Of a stretch of 64,000 nucleotides of DNA, positions 41,194 through 50,913 are shown piece by piece (position 1 is the stretch's first letter; every line of letters begins with the position of its first letter). The notes below the pieces were generated by a model that worked only from the letters and a program-made list of their open reading frames with translations, had not been told where the DNA came from and did no database searches. A program made the position numbers and the translations under genes. Source of the DNA: an uncultured Thalassolituus sp. (GTDB taxonomy: Bacteria; Pseudomonadota; Gammaproteobacteria; Pseudomonadales; Oceanobacteraceae); the NCBI RefSeq assembly GCF_950066645.1, contig NZ_CATMFB010000004.1, forward strand, positions 124,001 to 188,000, in the 5' to 3' direction.

Positions 41194-42825
41194 ATGCGGA
41201 AGTTAGCACTTTTAGCGATGATGATTCCGGGGTTGGCTAATGCTGAGCTTCTCCAGAATATGTTTATCGACAATAAAGCTATGTCCCTGGGGAATGCGGT
41301 AACAGCCGACCCAACGGGGATTATGGATATTCATTTTAATCCAGCGGGTCTTACCAAGCTGGAGGGGCGTCAGTTTCAACTGCAGTTGCATTCTATTATT
41401 CTCAAGTCAGAGGCTGAGTTCAGTCTTCCTGACGACTACGATGCGAACAACGCAGGCTTGCTGGACATTTCAGAAGACCCCGTAATTAACGAAGGAAAGA
41501 GTCGCGCCCATGTGGCTGCCTACTTTCCTTTTGTCGGAACGGTAGGCATCCCTTTACCGATTGTGGCGCTTCCTTCCGTTGGTATTTCTGTTAAGCCGCC
41601 TGGCTCTAAATTTACTTTTGCTAATGGCTTGTATGCACCTATGGCTGCAGGCTTCTCTAAGGACGATGACGACCCTGGTCGATATCAGGCAAAAGAAGTT
41701 GCGATTCAGCGCCTCACCTACCTGTCACCGTCTTTCGGGTATCAGGTAACGGACGAATTCTCCGTGGGGGGAAGCCTCCTGTTCTCGCATCAGGCAGTCG
41801 CCCTTGAGCAGGATATCCGTGCGCCTAACGTTCTGGTGGGTGTACTTGAAGAGCTTCAGGATGCTTTTGGGTGTTTTGATGATGAAGGTAACACCGTTGG
41901 GTCGGATCCGCTTGCGCCGTTTATCCTCCTTTGTGGTGGTAATGTCGGCCCGTATGATGATGTTGGTACGCTCAATATTGAAATGACCGAAAGCCTGTCC
42001 CCATCGTTTAACCTTGGGATGCTTTGGGAACCGAATAGCTGGTTTAAATTCGGCGCGGTGTATCAGAGTGAAGCAAAGAGTCGCCTGAAAGGTGATTTTG
42101 ACCTTCAGTACACAGACGACTTCGCAGAGTTCTTTGAGACGTTTAACTCGTCAATTATCGGTGCGGTTACTGGAGCAATCTTCTCTTTTCCGCGTGGTCA
42201 GAAATATGAGGCTGGACATGTCAGCACCGAGCTGACGTATCCACAGCACTTCCAGGCGGGTGTGAAGTTCAGGTATTTCGATATCTTTCACCTGAATCTG
42301 GATGCAGGTTGGACCGATTTCGATGAGTGGGACAGTCTCGATCTGAAGTTTGATCGCAACGTAAGCTTCCTTTCTACAGCTCAGTTGATGTCACCTGGTA
42401 TTGTGACCCCAAACACTCTGGAGATGCCTCTTAACTTCCGCAGCGTCTGGACCTACAACATCGGTATGGCGATGGATCTGAACTCACGTATTCAGTTGCG
42501 TGCGGGTATTGAGCCTCGTAAGAGTTCAATCCCGGATGATTCTCGCAGCCTCCAGGCGCCGATTGGCTTTGCGCGGCTTTACGCTGTTGGTCTTGGCTAC
42601 CAGTGGGACCTTGATACTGTGATTGATCTGTCGATGAGCTTTATGAAGTCTGTTGAACATATCAAAGCAGACCCTCAGAGCAATGAGGACGAGTATCCTA
42701 ATTCGAGTAACTCTCTGAACCGGAACTGTATTACATGCGTAGTAACCAACCCGTACCCAGGACTCGACGTCGATACCAAGTTAACGATCGGTCACGCGGG
42801 TATCAGTTTCCGCACCAAGTTCTGA
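41194..42825 (+). CDS. OmpP1/FadL-family outer-membrane protein
   Basis: A 543-residue outer-membrane barrel of the OmpP1/FadL/TodX family, which moves hydrophobic molecules across the outer membrane. The signal peptide is MRKLALLAMMIPGLANA; the mature start AELLQNMFIDNKAMSLGNAVTADPTGIMDIHFNPAGLTKLEG contains the family NPAG signature, and the end GISFRTKF carries the terminal Phe. The start at 41194 (RKLALL) is preferred over the track start at 41149 because it gives a clean signal peptide. A hydrolase follows three genes on, so a lipid substrate is possible. FilD is a possible counterpart. Confidence 0.85.
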   Translation: MRKLALLAMMIPGLANAELLQNMFIDNKAMSLGNAVTADPTGIMDIHFNPAGLTKLEGRQFQLQLHSIILKSEAEFSLPDDYDANNAGLLDISEDPVINEGKSRAHVAAYFPFVGTVGIPLPIVALPSVGISVKPPGSKFTFANGLYAPMAAGFSKDDDDPGRYQAKEVAIQRLTYLSPSFGYQVTDEFSVGGSLLFSHQAVALEQDIRAPNVLVGVLEELQDAFGCFDDEGNTVGSDPLAPFILLCGGNVGPYDDVGTLNIEMTESLSPSFNLGMLWEPNSWFKFGAVYQSEAKSRLKGDFDLQYTDDFAEFFETFNSSIIGAVTGAIFSFPRGQKYEAGHVSTELTYPQHFQAGVKFRYFDIFHLNLDAGWTDFDEWDSLDLKFDRNVSFLSTAQLMSPGIVTPNTLEMPLNFRSVWTYNIGMAMDLNSRIQLRAGIEPRKSSIPDDSRSLQAPIGFARLYAVGLGYQWDLDTVIDLSMSFMKSVEHIKADPQSNEDEYPNSSNSLNRNCITCVVTNPYPGLDVDTKLTIGHAGISFRTKF

Positions 42826-43637
42826 TTCTACTCTTATCTCTGATTGCGTTGCCGGCGTCCGCCGGCGACGGCTATTACACCTGGGTTGATGCCCAGGGGC
42901 GTATTCACAATACCCCCGTGTCTGACAAAAGTTCTGCAAAAGAAGTTGTCGCATCACCTGCCGATTCCAAGTCGGTGGAGTCTGAAGAGTTTCTTACTGA
43001 AGAGCAGCTTGAAGAGAAAATCCGCAAATATAACGAGGAAAACCCGTCGTTTTATATTTGGGTAGATGCTCAGGGTGTTACAAGGTCACAAGCTTATGAT
43101 GCGGACGCGGAACAGGCTGCAGCCGACGAGGTGGCCGAAGATAGTGAAGCTATTCTCGGGTGGCATACTATTCTGGCGGTGCCGTTCCGTGTTCCTGGTG
43201 AGGTCACTCAGGGAGCATGTTGTGTTGGATTTAAGACGCAGTTTCAACCTGCTTTAAAACCATTCCGCTCAGTTCAGTTATTTGATCCTACGCGCTATCG
43301 GTCGTTTGAAACCGGTGAAGGTAAGCGCCCAGCCTGGTATCTTGAAATCGGTAAAGTGAGCAATGACAATCGACCAAGATTCGTCGTGCTCCGGTTGCGT
43401 GGTGCAGAGGTTTCTACCAATCTTGTGGCTGTAAGTTCAGACTATCGGCCGCTTTACGTTGAGTTTGACATGCCTTCGTCATTTATTCCGGAAAGCTGGC
43501 ATGGCCAGGCTTATCAGGAGTATAAAATCCTCATTGAAGACGCTGAGGTAACAGGGTTGATTGTATTCCCTGAGCTTAAGCCTGCTGAGGATATGTCTCT
43601 CGAGATTCGCTGGGCTTCCGGTGAACCACCTTTCTGA
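42735..43637 (+). CDS. DUF4124-domain exported protein (FilE-like)
   Basis: A 300-residue exported protein with an unusually long N-region (about 25 residues with many Arg) before a hydrophobic core (QVLILLLSLIALPASA). The mature start GDGYYTWVDAQGRIHNTP is a DUF4124-like motif and a second copy-like piece (FYIWVDAQGVTRSQAYDADA) follows at about 105; a MalM-like domain continues to the C-terminus. It overlaps the FadL-like gene by 91 bases, with no other plausible in-frame start downstream. A partner of the barrel proteins is likely. Confidence 0.72.
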   Translation: MRSNQPVPRTRRRYQVNDRSRGYQFPHQVLILLLSLIALPASAGDGYYTWVDAQGRIHNTPVSDKSSAKEVVASPADSKSVESEEFLTEEQLEEKIRKYNEENPSFYIWVDAQGVTRSQAYDADAEQAAADEVAEDSEAILGWHTILAVPFRVPGEVTQGACCVGFKTQFQPALKPFRSVQLFDPTRYRSFETGEGKRPAWYLEIGKVSNDNRPRFVVLRLRGAEVSTNLVAVSSDYRPLYVEFDMPSSFIPESWHGQAYQEYKILIEDAEVTGLIVFPELKPAEDMSLEIRWASGEPPF

Positions 43638-44451
43638 ATTCAGCAGTGCTGCTGCGCTGATAAGGTATTCCCGTCTCCGCTCTGGCAACCCGGGTCAGAA
43701 GCTACTTATGCTTCACGGGGCTGGTGTTGCTGGGGATCTGACCTGGCGTTTTGTTACGTCCTATCTTGAGGGTTGGAGCGAGATCGTAATTCCAGACCTT
43801 CCAGGTATGGGGCAATCTGACTTTCTGTTTGATCGTGCGCCTCTGACAGAGGACTATCTCGATGCAGTCTGTGGGCTTGTAAAGCAACTCGGCTGGGAAG
43901 ACATAGCTCTGGTTGGATATTCTTTTGGTGGGTTGCTGGCAATTGAGCTCCTAAATGCTCTGAGCGCGGTAACGTCGCTGGTATTGATCGAGCCCGCTGC
44001 ATTGTTGTCAACTGAGGCGGCAGATCTGAGTATGAGGGCGACCCAGTATGACAGTCTGGCGGCGGCGATAAGAAAGGACCCGGCGGCGCCGGCACCATAC
44101 CTTGAGTTCTTAAATACGGTATCGCCACGTCGCGTGCGTAACGCATCCATCGATAAAATGGCAGTTGAGCGATTGATGCATCGTGGAACTGGGCTTGCCG
44201 ATGGGATCGGTGCAGTGTCTGAATCGCTTAATAAGCGCGCTGCAGAGTACGCAGGCTGGGTATCACCAGTGGCTGGCTGCAGTTTAGTTGGTGGCCTTTC
44301 CTCTCAGTCGATGCACCAACGCCACGAAAAGCTTTCCCAGCAGAGTCCGGACTGGACATCACATGTTATCGACGCCAGTGATCATGGCCTCGTTTATACG
44401 CGTCCGCGTGAGATCGCAAAAATCATAAACGCGCGGATATTAATCGGTTAG
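43621..44451 (+). CDS. Alpha/beta hydrolase (fil cluster)
   Basis: A 276-residue alpha/beta-hydrolase-fold protein. Oxyanion-hole region MLHGAGVAGDLTWRFV, nucleophile elbow GYSFGG (Ser), and the acid/His region near DASDHGLVYTRPREI. Start is GTG 43621, overlapping the FilE-like stop by 17 bases; the track's TTG at 43561 extends into the previous gene. No signal peptide, so cytoplasmic. The esterase or lipase substrate is unknown. It is the last gene of the cluster; the gene end is convergent with ppsR, and 128 bases with two weak hairpins (44452-44579) separate them. Confidence 0.8.
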   Translation: MNHLSEFSSAAALIRYSRLRSGNPGQKLLMLHGAGVAGDLTWRFVTSYLEGWSEIVIPDLPGMGQSDFLFDRAPLTEDYLDAVCGLVKQLGWEDIALVGYSFGGLLAIELLNALSAVTSLVLIEPAALLSTEAADLSMRATQYDSLAAAIRKDPAAPAPYLEFLNTVSPRRVRNASIDKMAVERLMHRGTGLADGIGAVSESLNKRAAEYAGWVSPVAGCSLVGGLSSQSMHQRHEKLSQQSPDWTSHVIDASDHGLVYTRPREIAKIINARILIG

Positions 44452-44579
44452 GGGAGCTATACGTCCCCTGAATGTAAAGCCTGGCGTCTGCGAGCCCGTG
44501 ATCGGGTAGGGCTCTTAGAGCACTAAAGACTCACAGGACTCTTGGTTCACTTTCCCTGTCACCTGATTCAGAATTAGCC

Positions 44580-45398
44580 CTAGCTCTGGGATCGTTTCAG
44601 GCCGGTTGTCTGAAGAATTCTTGTCGAAATTTCTTCGATGGATTTATCGGTTGTGCTGATGAACGGGATGTTCTCGCGTTCGTAAAGCATTTCAACCTCG
44701 TCTACCTCATGGTAACACTGCTTGAGCGACGCATATCGGCTGTTGGCTTTGCGCTCAGTTCTGATTGCTGACAGACGTTCTGGGTCAATGGTCAGGCCGA
44801 ACAGCTTGTGTCGGTGTTTTCTCAATGACTCGGGCAGACTCAGTTCCATCATGTCTTCTTCTGTTAATGGGTAGTTCGCAGCTTTGATGCCGAACTGCAT
44901 GGCCAGATAAAGACAAGTTGGTGTCTTTCCAGAGCGTGATACCCCGACGAGAATTACGTCGGCGTCCTCGTAGTGTCGGGTTCTCGCTCCGTCATCGTTG
45001 TCCAGTGCGAAATTGATTGCATCAATTCTGTGGAGATAACTCGCGCTGTTCGCCGATGAGTGTGACTTACCGACAGAGTATGAGCTTTCTACGCTCAGTT
45101 CCTGCTCAAGTGGTGACAGGAATGTTTCGAAGATGTCGACTTTGAAAGCGTCTGCGGTATCAATGATCGAACGGATGCTTTTATCAATAATGGTATCGAA
45201 AAGAATCGCCGGTGCCCCCGATTCTTTTGCAGCTTCATTGATTTTGGCCACAGCGGCGTTGGCTTTCTCTGGTGAGTCGATGTAGGGCAGAGTGACACGG
45301 GTAAACTGGATTTTATCGAACTGAGCAAGTAATGCGTTTCCGAGTGTTTCTGCGGTGATCCCCGTGCCATCGGAGATGAAATAGGCGTAGCGCTTCAT
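44580..45398 (-). CDS. ppsR: PEP synthetase regulatory kinase/phosphorylase
   Basis: A 272-residue DUF299 (PSRP) protein that switches PEP synthase off by ADP-dependent phosphorylation and on by phosphorolysis. The P-loop GVSRSGKTP (about 152-160) and the start [19 protein letters not shown] are characteristic, as are [15 protein letters not shown] and [16 protein letters not shown]. It is divergent from ppsA across 92 bases, the conserved arrangement, so both share one regulatory region. Confidence 0.95.
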   Translation of the reverse strand: MKRYAYFISDGTGITAETLGNALLAQFDKIQFTRVTLPYIDSPEKANAAVAKINEAAKESGAPAILFDTIIDKSIRSIIDTADAFKVDIFETFLSPLEQELSVESSYSVGKSHSSANSASYLHRIDAINFALDNDDGARTRHYEDADVILVGVSRSGKTPTCLYLAMQFGIKAANYPLTEEDMMELSLPESLRKHRHKLFGLTIDPERLSAIRTERKANSRYASLKQCYHEVDEVEMLYERENIPFISTTDKSIEEISTRILQTTGLKRSQS

Positions 45399-45490
45399 GT
45401 GGTAATTTGTCCTGCGTGCACTTAGTATTACGCAGTCCCCATTATGGGCGATTCATCCGTTCGTTAAAAGTATCACTAAGGAGAAGGGCG

Positions 45491-47860
45491 TTGACCGATT
45501 ACGTACTTAAGTTTGATCAGGTTTCGATACACGACGTAGAAAAGGTCGGTGGTAAGAATGCTTCTCTTGGTGAAATGATCGGAAATCTGTCCAGCGTTGG
45601 TGTCTCGGTACCTATGGGGTTTGCTACAACCGCCGACGCTTATCGTGAGTTTCTTTCACATGAAGGGTTGGATGCCCGTATCAATCAGGCCCTCAGCAGT
45701 CTAAATGTTGATGATATCCAGGCCCTGACGAGTACCGGTCAGCAGATTCGCGAGTGGATTCTTGATGCGCCACTGCCGCCAGCTCTCGAGGCCGCTGTCA
45801 GACAGGCATTTGTTGAATTGCAGGCTGGGAATGAATCTGTTGCTGTCGCTGTCCGCTCTTCGGCTACCGCAGAAGATCTGCCAGATGCTTCATTCGCAGG
45901 TCAGCAGGAAACCCATCTGAATATCGTCGGTATTGATAACGTTCTGCACGCTATCCGCGACGTGTTTGCATCACTGTTCAACGATCGCGCGATTGCTTAT
46001 CGCGAACACCAGGGGTTTGATCATCATAAGGTGGCTTTGTCTGCCGGTATCCAGCGAATGGTTCGTAGCGAAACGGCTTCCAGTGGTGTGATGTTTACGC
46101 TCGATACTGAGTCTGGTTTTGACGATGTTGTGTTTGTTACTTCGTCTTATGGTCTGGGTGAAACCGTTGTGCAGGGCGCGGTTAACCCTGACGAATTCTA
46201 CGTTCACAAACGCAACCTCGCGGACGGTCGCCCAGCTATCCTGAGGCGCAACCTCGGCGCAAAAGCGATCAAGATGGTTTATAACACTGAAGCCGCAGTG
46301 GGCAAGTCAGTTGAAACGCAGCGCGTTGATCGAGACCTCAGACGTATTTTTTCGGTGACAGACGATGAGGTGGAATCTCTGGCCCGTCAGGCTGTGCTTA
46401 TCGAAAAGCACTATGGCCGCCCGATGGATATCGAGTGGGCAAAAGATGGTGATGACGGTCAGCTCTATATCGTGCAAGCCCGCCCTGAAACGGTAAAAAG
46501 CCGAGCCAGTAAGCAGGTGATGGAGCGCTATCTCCTGAAAGAACAGGGTAACGTGCTCGCGGAAGGCCGGAGTATCGGTCACCGGATTGGCAAAGGCCGG
46601 GTGAAAGTCATTGATCGTATTGAAGATATGGATCAGGTTCAGGAAGGCGATGTGCTTGTCGCAGATATGACAGACCCTGACTGGGAGCCAGTCATGAAAC
46701 GCTCAGCCGCGATCGTCACGAATCGTGGGGGGCGTACCTGTCATGCCGCGATCATCGCGCGTGAGCTGGGCATTCCTGCCGTAGTTGGATGTGAAGATGC
46801 TACTGATCGCCTGAGCGATGGCCAGGAAGTCACCGTTTCTTGCGCAGAAGGTGATACCGGATTCGTTTATGATGGTGCTCTGGATTTTGATGTTCGGACA
46901 AACAGTGTTGAGTCCATGCCAGATCTGGACCTCAAGCTTATGATGAATGTTGGTAACCCGGATCGCGCTTTCGATTTTCAGGCACTGCCTAATGCTGGTG
47001 TAGGGCTCGCCCGACTGGAATTTATTATCAACCGCATGATTGGTGTTCACCCTAAGGCACTGCTGAACTTCGATCAGCTTCCGGATGATCTGCGGCCCAC
47101 GGTTGAGAGACGTATTTCCGGATATCCCGGGCCTGTTGATTTCTACGTCGAGAAACTCGTTGAAGGTATTTCGACTCTGGCTGCGGCGTTCTGGCCTAAG
47201 CGGGTCATTGTTCGTTTATCGGATTTTAAATCGAACGAGTATGCCAACCTGATTGGCGGGCGCCTTTATGAGCCGGAAGAAGAAAACCCGATGCTTGGCT
47301 TCCGGGGTGCTTCCCGGTATATATCGAAAAATTTCCGCGACTGCTTCGAACTCGAATGTCGGGCAATGAAGAAAGTCCGGAATGAAATGGGGTTCACCAA
47401 TGTCGAGATCATGGTTCCATTTGTGCGTACCGTGGGTGAGGCGGAGCAAGTGGTCGATCTTCTTGCAGAACATGGGCTGAAGCGTGGCGAAAATGATCTT
47501 CGTCTGATCATGATGTGTGAACTGCCAGCGAACGCGATTCTTGCGGATAAGTTTCTTGAACACTTCGACGGTTTTTCAGTTGGTTCCAATGATCTCACCC
47601 AGTTAACGCTGGGGCTTGATCGTGATTCAGGCATCATCGCTCATTTGTTTGATGAGCGGAATGAAGCGATTCTGGCGCTGCTTGAAAATGCCATTGATGC
47701 CTGTAAACGGGCCGGCAAATACATTGGGATATGTGGGCAGGGGCCATCAGATCACCCGGACTTTGCTCGTTGGCTGATGGACAAAGGAATCGACAGTATC
47801 TCATTGAACCCGGACTCTGTTCTCGATACCTGGTTTTTCCTTGCAAATAAGCAGGACTGA
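45491..47860 (+). CDS. ppsA: Phosphoenolpyruvate synthase
   Basis: A 789-residue enzyme that converts pyruvate and ATP to PEP, AMP and phosphate for gluconeogenesis. Domains: N-terminal ATP-binding ([38 protein letters not shown]), the swivelling domain with the catalytic His in [17 protein letters not shown] (H418), and the C-terminal PEP-binding barrel ([27 protein letters not shown]). Start is TTG 45491, with AAGGAGAAGG 7 bases upstream, not the track's 45407 start. PpsR, its regulator, is encoded on the other strand next door. Length agrees with E. coli PpsA (792). Confidence 0.95.
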   Translation: MTDYVLKFDQVSIHDVEKVGGKNASLGEMIGNLSSVGVSVPMGFATTADAYREFLSHEGLDARINQALSSLNVDDIQALTSTGQQIREWILDAPLPPALEAAVRQAFVELQAGNESVAVAVRSSATAEDLPDASFAGQQETHLNIVGIDNVLHAIRDVFASLFNDRAIAYREHQGFDHHKVALSAGIQRMVRSETASSGVMFTLDTESGFDDVVFVTSSYGLGETVVQGAVNPDEFYVHKRNLADGRPAILRRNLGAKAIKMVYNTEAAVGKSVETQRVDRDLRRIFSVTDDEVESLARQAVLIEKHYGRPMDIEWAKDGDDGQLYIVQARPETVKSRASKQVMERYLLKEQGNVLAEGRSIGHRIGKGRVKVIDRIEDMDQVQEGDVLVADMTDPDWEPVMKRSAAIVTNRGGRTCHAAIIARELGIPAVVGCEDATDRLSDGQEVTVSCAEGDTGFVYDGALDFDVRTNSVESMPDLDLKLMMNVGNPDRAFDFQALPNAGVGLARLEFIINRMIGVHPKALLNFDQLPDDLRPTVERRISGYPGPVDFYVEKLVEGISTLAAAFWPKRVIVRLSDFKSNEYANLIGGRLYEPEEENPMLGFRGASRYISKNFRDCFELECRAMKKVRNEMGFTNVEIMVPFVRTVGEAEQVVDLLAEHGLKRGENDLRLIMMCELPANAILADKFLEHFDGFSVGSNDLTQLTLGLDRDSGIIAHLFDERNEAILALLENAIDACKRAGKYIGICGQGPSDHPDFARWLMDKGIDSISLNPDSVLDTWFFLANKQD

Positions 47861-47875
47861 AAGGGCGGTAATTGA

Positions 47876-48826
47876 ATGAAGAGCAGCAGTGCGCTGTTTC
47901 CAGTCACATTGATGAGGGCGGATATCCTCGGAGATCTTTCTGAGGATATCTATCTCGTTAAGCATAACCGCGATCCGGATCAGAGTGTTCAGATTGCTCT
48001 GACGCGGGTTGGTCTTGCGGAATTTCCCGAGAAAAGCGGCTTTCCCCTGGTTCTTGTTCACGGTAGTTTCACTAATCGTGGGTTCTGGCTCTCGCCGAAA
48101 GGTCAGGGCTTTGCCCGATACCTGGTTGAACAGGGCTTCGATGTCTGGTTGTTTGAACAGCGGGGCCATGGTCTGTCGCCTCGCAATCAGGACTACAGCA
48201 GAAATACTGTTGAACGCTACGCACGGTACGACGTGCCTGCAGTGCACGAATTTATCGAAGAAAAAACAGGGCGCTTTCCCGCCTGGGTTGGTCACTCTCT
48301 CGGTGGCACTATGATCGCAACAGCCGTTGCTGCAGGTTTCTGTGATAATACGATTCCTGCGTTCGTAATGTTCGGGACACAGGTCGTTCGCCCGAATCTG
48401 GCGTTGCAGGTGCCTCTGCTGAGTCAGATCACACGAGGAGTGGTTTACTTTAAGCAGGAACTCGATGGCCGCAAACTTAAGATCGGGCCTGAAAATGAAC
48501 CTGCAGGCGTCATTAATGAGTATCTTGCTCGCCATAGTCTGCTTGGTCGCTGGAAACTTCCCTCGACGAATGAACCTCTGCTTCCGCGTTGGAAAGAAGA
48601 GTGTATTCCAATGCTCGGTGTTTCCGCAGCGGGGGATACAACGGATCCTGCAAAATATTGTCAGCGGTTTTACCGTATGTATGGTGGTCCGAAAGAGGAG
48701 CTGTTGCTTGGTACCGAGAACGGCTTCAGTAAGGATTTTGCCCATATAGACATGGTTGTCAGTAAGGAAGCAGAACTTGAAGTCTGGCCGAAGGTCAGTA
48801 ATTGGTTAAAGGCTTATGCCGGCTGA
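47876..48826 (+). CDS. Alpha/beta hydrolase, lipase-like
   Basis: A 316-residue cytoplasmic alpha/beta hydrolase. Oxyanion region VLVHGSFTNRGFW, then FEQRGHGLSPRNQDYS, nucleophile elbow GHSLGG (Ser), and a C-terminal His near KDFAHIDMVVS. The family is typical of lipase-like or lysophospholipase enzymes; the substrate is unknown. It sits 15 bases after ppsA and overlaps the next gene by 11 bases, so it may share its transcript. The ATG has AAAGGG upstream. Confidence 0.85.
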   Translation: MKSSSALFPVTLMRADILGDLSEDIYLVKHNRDPDQSVQIALTRVGLAEFPEKSGFPLVLVHGSFTNRGFWLSPKGQGFARYLVEQGFDVWLFEQRGHGLSPRNQDYSRNTVERYARYDVPAVHEFIEEKTGRFPAWVGHSLGGTMIATAVAAGFCDNTIPAFVMFGTQVVRPNLALQVPLLSQITRGVVYFKQELDGRKLKIGPENEPAGVINEYLARHSLLGRWKLPSTNEPLLPRWKEECIPMLGVSAAGDTTDPAKYCQRFYRMYGGPKEELLLGTENGFSKDFAHIDMVVSKEAELEVWPKVSNWLKAYAG

Positions 48827-49490
48827 CCAGCAGCGCAATGTCGCAGTGCTCGCTGGAGCGACAGGTTTGATTGGTGCGCATCTTCTGGATCTTCTGATTG
48901 CCACAGGCAAATACACTCAGGTAGTGGTTTTGGCGCGCAGAAAACCGACAGATCTCTCTGTCACTGCTCAGGAGGCGCTCAGCACAGGGTTGCTTCGCTG
49001 GAATGCGTTCGATCAGTCTTTTCCTGGGCATGTTGATCATTTCTTCTGTGCTCTGGGAACAACACAGAAGGTATCCGGTAAGTCTGGCCTGGCTGCAGTG
49101 GATCGTGATCTGGTGATTGATCTTGCGGGGAAATCCGTCGCTGCTGGCGCTCGGTTGTTGTCGATTGTCAGCGCGACAGGTGCGAATGCGGGTTCGATGT
49201 TTTTCTATAACCGTATCAAGGGCGAAATGGAGCAGGGGGTCGGTCGACTGAGTGTTCCTTGTATTCAGTTCTGGCAGCCCTCGGTTTTGCTTGGTGAGCG
49301 CGATGATTTTCGTCTCGCAGAGGCACTGGCAGGTTTAGTATTGCGGCCACCTTTGCCAAAAAATATTCAGGCCCGGAAAGGAGCGGCAGTTGCCTCTGCC
49401 ATGGTAGTGGCTGCCGGTCAGGATTTAACTGGCTTACACCGATTTAAAGTACGTGAAATAGATATGTTTAACTCAGGAGAGATTCTATGA
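48816..49490 (+). CDS. NAD(P)-binding Rossmann-fold protein
   Basis: A 224-residue short-chain dehydrogenase-like protein, extended/atypical type. The nucleotide motif is [16 protein letters not shown] (GxxGxxG type, about 13-28), then VVVLARR for the adenine/phosphate side, and [11 protein letters not shown] carries the YxxxK-like site (Y-N-R-I-K). It resembles small NAD(P)H-binding oxidoreductases of the Htatip2/YwnB type. It overlaps the hydrolase by 11 bases and the rraA gene by 4 (ATGA). Substrate unknown. Confidence 0.8.
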   Translation: MPADQQRNVAVLAGATGLIGAHLLDLLIATGKYTQVVVLARRKPTDLSVTAQEALSTGLLRWNAFDQSFPGHVDHFFCALGTTQKVSGKSGLAAVDRDLVIDLAGKSVAAGARLLSIVSATGANAGSMFFYNRIKGEMEQGVGRLSVPCIQFWQPSVLLGERDDFRLAEALAGLVLRPPLPKNIQARKGAAVASAMVVAAGQDLTGLHRFKVREIDMFNSGEIL

Positions 49491-49978
49491 CTCAATATAT
49501 TACCCCAGACCTGTGCGATGAATATCCGGACCTGATTACTGTTGTTGAGCCAATGTTCAACAACTACGGTGCCCGTGAATCATTCGGTGGAGAAATCGTT
49601 ACTGTTAAATGCCACGAAGACAACTCTAAAGTAAAAGAGCTGGTTGATACCGATGGCAAAGGCAAAGTGATGGTGGTTGATGGTGGCGGCTCAATGCGCC
49701 ACGCTCTGCTGGGCGACATGCTGGCAGAGAAGGCCGCTAAAAATGGCTGGGAAGGCATCATTATCTACGGCTGCATTCGCGACGTTGACGTGATCATGGA
49801 AACCGAACTGGGCGTTCAGGCTCTGGCAACTAATCCGCTGAAGACCGATAAGCGCGGTCTGGGTGACGTAAATGTCAAAGTCAAATTTGGTGGTGTAGAG
49901 TTCGTGCCGGGTCAGTTTGTCTATGCAGATAACAACGGCATCATCGTTTCTCCACAAGCGCTGAGCATGCCTGAATAA
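49487..49978 (+). CDS. rraA: RraA-family ribonuclease activity regulator
   Basis: A 163-residue RraA family protein. In E. coli RraA inhibits RNase E by binding its scaffold domain; many relatives are HMG/CHA aldolases. The motif [36 protein letters not shown] and the end DNNGIIVSP are the family pattern, and the size matches E. coli RraA (161) rather than longer aldolases. Its start overlaps the preceding stop. RNase E itself (rne) is encoded about 13 kb downstream in this window. Confidence 0.92.
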   Translation: MTQYITPDLCDEYPDLITVVEPMFNNYGARESFGGEIVTVKCHEDNSKVKELVDTDGKGKVMVVDGGGSMRHALLGDMLAEKAAKNGWEGIIIYGCIRDVDVIMETELGVQALATNPLKTDKRGLGDVNVKVKFGGVEFVPGQFVYADNNGIIVSPQALSMPE

Positions 49979-49988
49979 ATTGCCGACA

Positions 49989-50909
49989 CTACGTTTCGGG
50001 CTGGGTCAGTCCGAAACGTAATCGTGGTTCTCTGAGGCTGTGATCATCAGCAGCAGAAGGGGAGTCATCAGATCGCCCCGACACCCAGCTTCCTCCCAGT
50101 TTGTCCCATATTGCCAGGCAGGTGCCAAAGTTTTTGTCGACATGTGCCGGAGCACTACTGTGATGTATCTGATGTTGTACCGGGCTGATAAACCAGCGCT
50201 CAAAAGGTCCGAAACTCAGTGGAATGTGAGAGTGCCTGAGATTCGCCCCCAGAACATTAAACAGAAAGCCCAGTGCGTCAACGCCGAGTATGTGCAACGC
50301 TGTCAGTTCCCTGCCCGCAAGATAGAGGAATGCACCAGAGACCAGGGTGAACACCAGCCACCCTCTTAATGCGTAGAGTGTCATTTCTACAGGATGAATC
50401 CGATGCAGCGTCAATGGAGTAAGTGTTGTGGCACTGTGGTGTACTTTGTGAAGATGCCATAGTGCAGGAACTTTGTGCATCAAACGATGCAAACCGAAGC
50501 GGCTGATATCCTCCAGCAGAAAGAAAGTCAGCGAAAAGGCGACGGCAATGCCCCATGTCGGCAGCTCGATGGCCGATGGGCTATCAAAATATTTCTGAAG
50601 CAAACCGGCAAACCAGACTGCACCAAGTAAATGGGAGCCGAATAGTGGTACCAGAATGAGCAGTTTAATCAAACTGTTTGCTATCAGGTACGAGGTGTCA
50701 GTAAGCGTTGATTTCGTCAGCCAGTAGCGACGAGAAAAGAACGTCTGCTGAACACGATGCCAGGTGACCGGATAGGGGCTTATCCACCAGTAGATCAGAA
50801 TTAATACAATGCTACTGGCGATAAACCCCCAGAACAGGCGCTTGCTGGGATCGGTGATCTGCCCCAGTGTGAGTGACAGAAACTCACTTGCACCTGTGTC
50901 TGCAATCAT
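49989..50909 (-). CDS. Fatty-acid hydroxylase / sterol-desaturase family membrane protein
   Basis: A 306-residue inner-membrane di-iron enzyme of the fatty acid hydroxylase superfamily. Metal-binding His boxes are seen as HRLMH, HKVHH, HRIH and HQIHH in the second half, after about four membrane helices. Known members hydroxylate or desaturate fatty acids, sterols or alkyl lipids; the substrate here is not shown. Only 4 bases separate it from the TonB receptor gene on the same strand, so it is likely co-transcribed with the iron-type uptake cluster; the functional link is unclear. It converges with rraA. Confidence 0.87.
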   Translation of the reverse strand: MIADTGASEFLSLTLGQITDPSKRLFWGFIASSIVLILIYWWISPYPVTWHRVQQTFFSRRYWLTKSTLTDTSYLIANSLIKLLILVPLFGSHLLGAVWFAGLLQKYFDSPSAIELPTWGIAVAFSLTFFLLEDISRFGLHRLMHKVPALWHLHKVHHSATTLTPLTLHRIHPVEMTLYALRGWLVFTLVSGAFLYLAGRELTALHILGVDALGFLFNVLGANLRHSHIPLSFGPFERWFISPVQHQIHHSSAPAHVDKNFGTCLAIWDKLGGSWVSGRSDDSPSAADDHSLREPRLRFGLTQPET

Positions 50910-50913
50910 ATTC

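Noticed and set aside
44452-44579. Possible terminators between the alpha/beta hydrolase and ppsR
   Set aside because: GGGGA/TCCCC and GAGCCC/GGGCTC arms are short and have no T-run; not strong enough to call.
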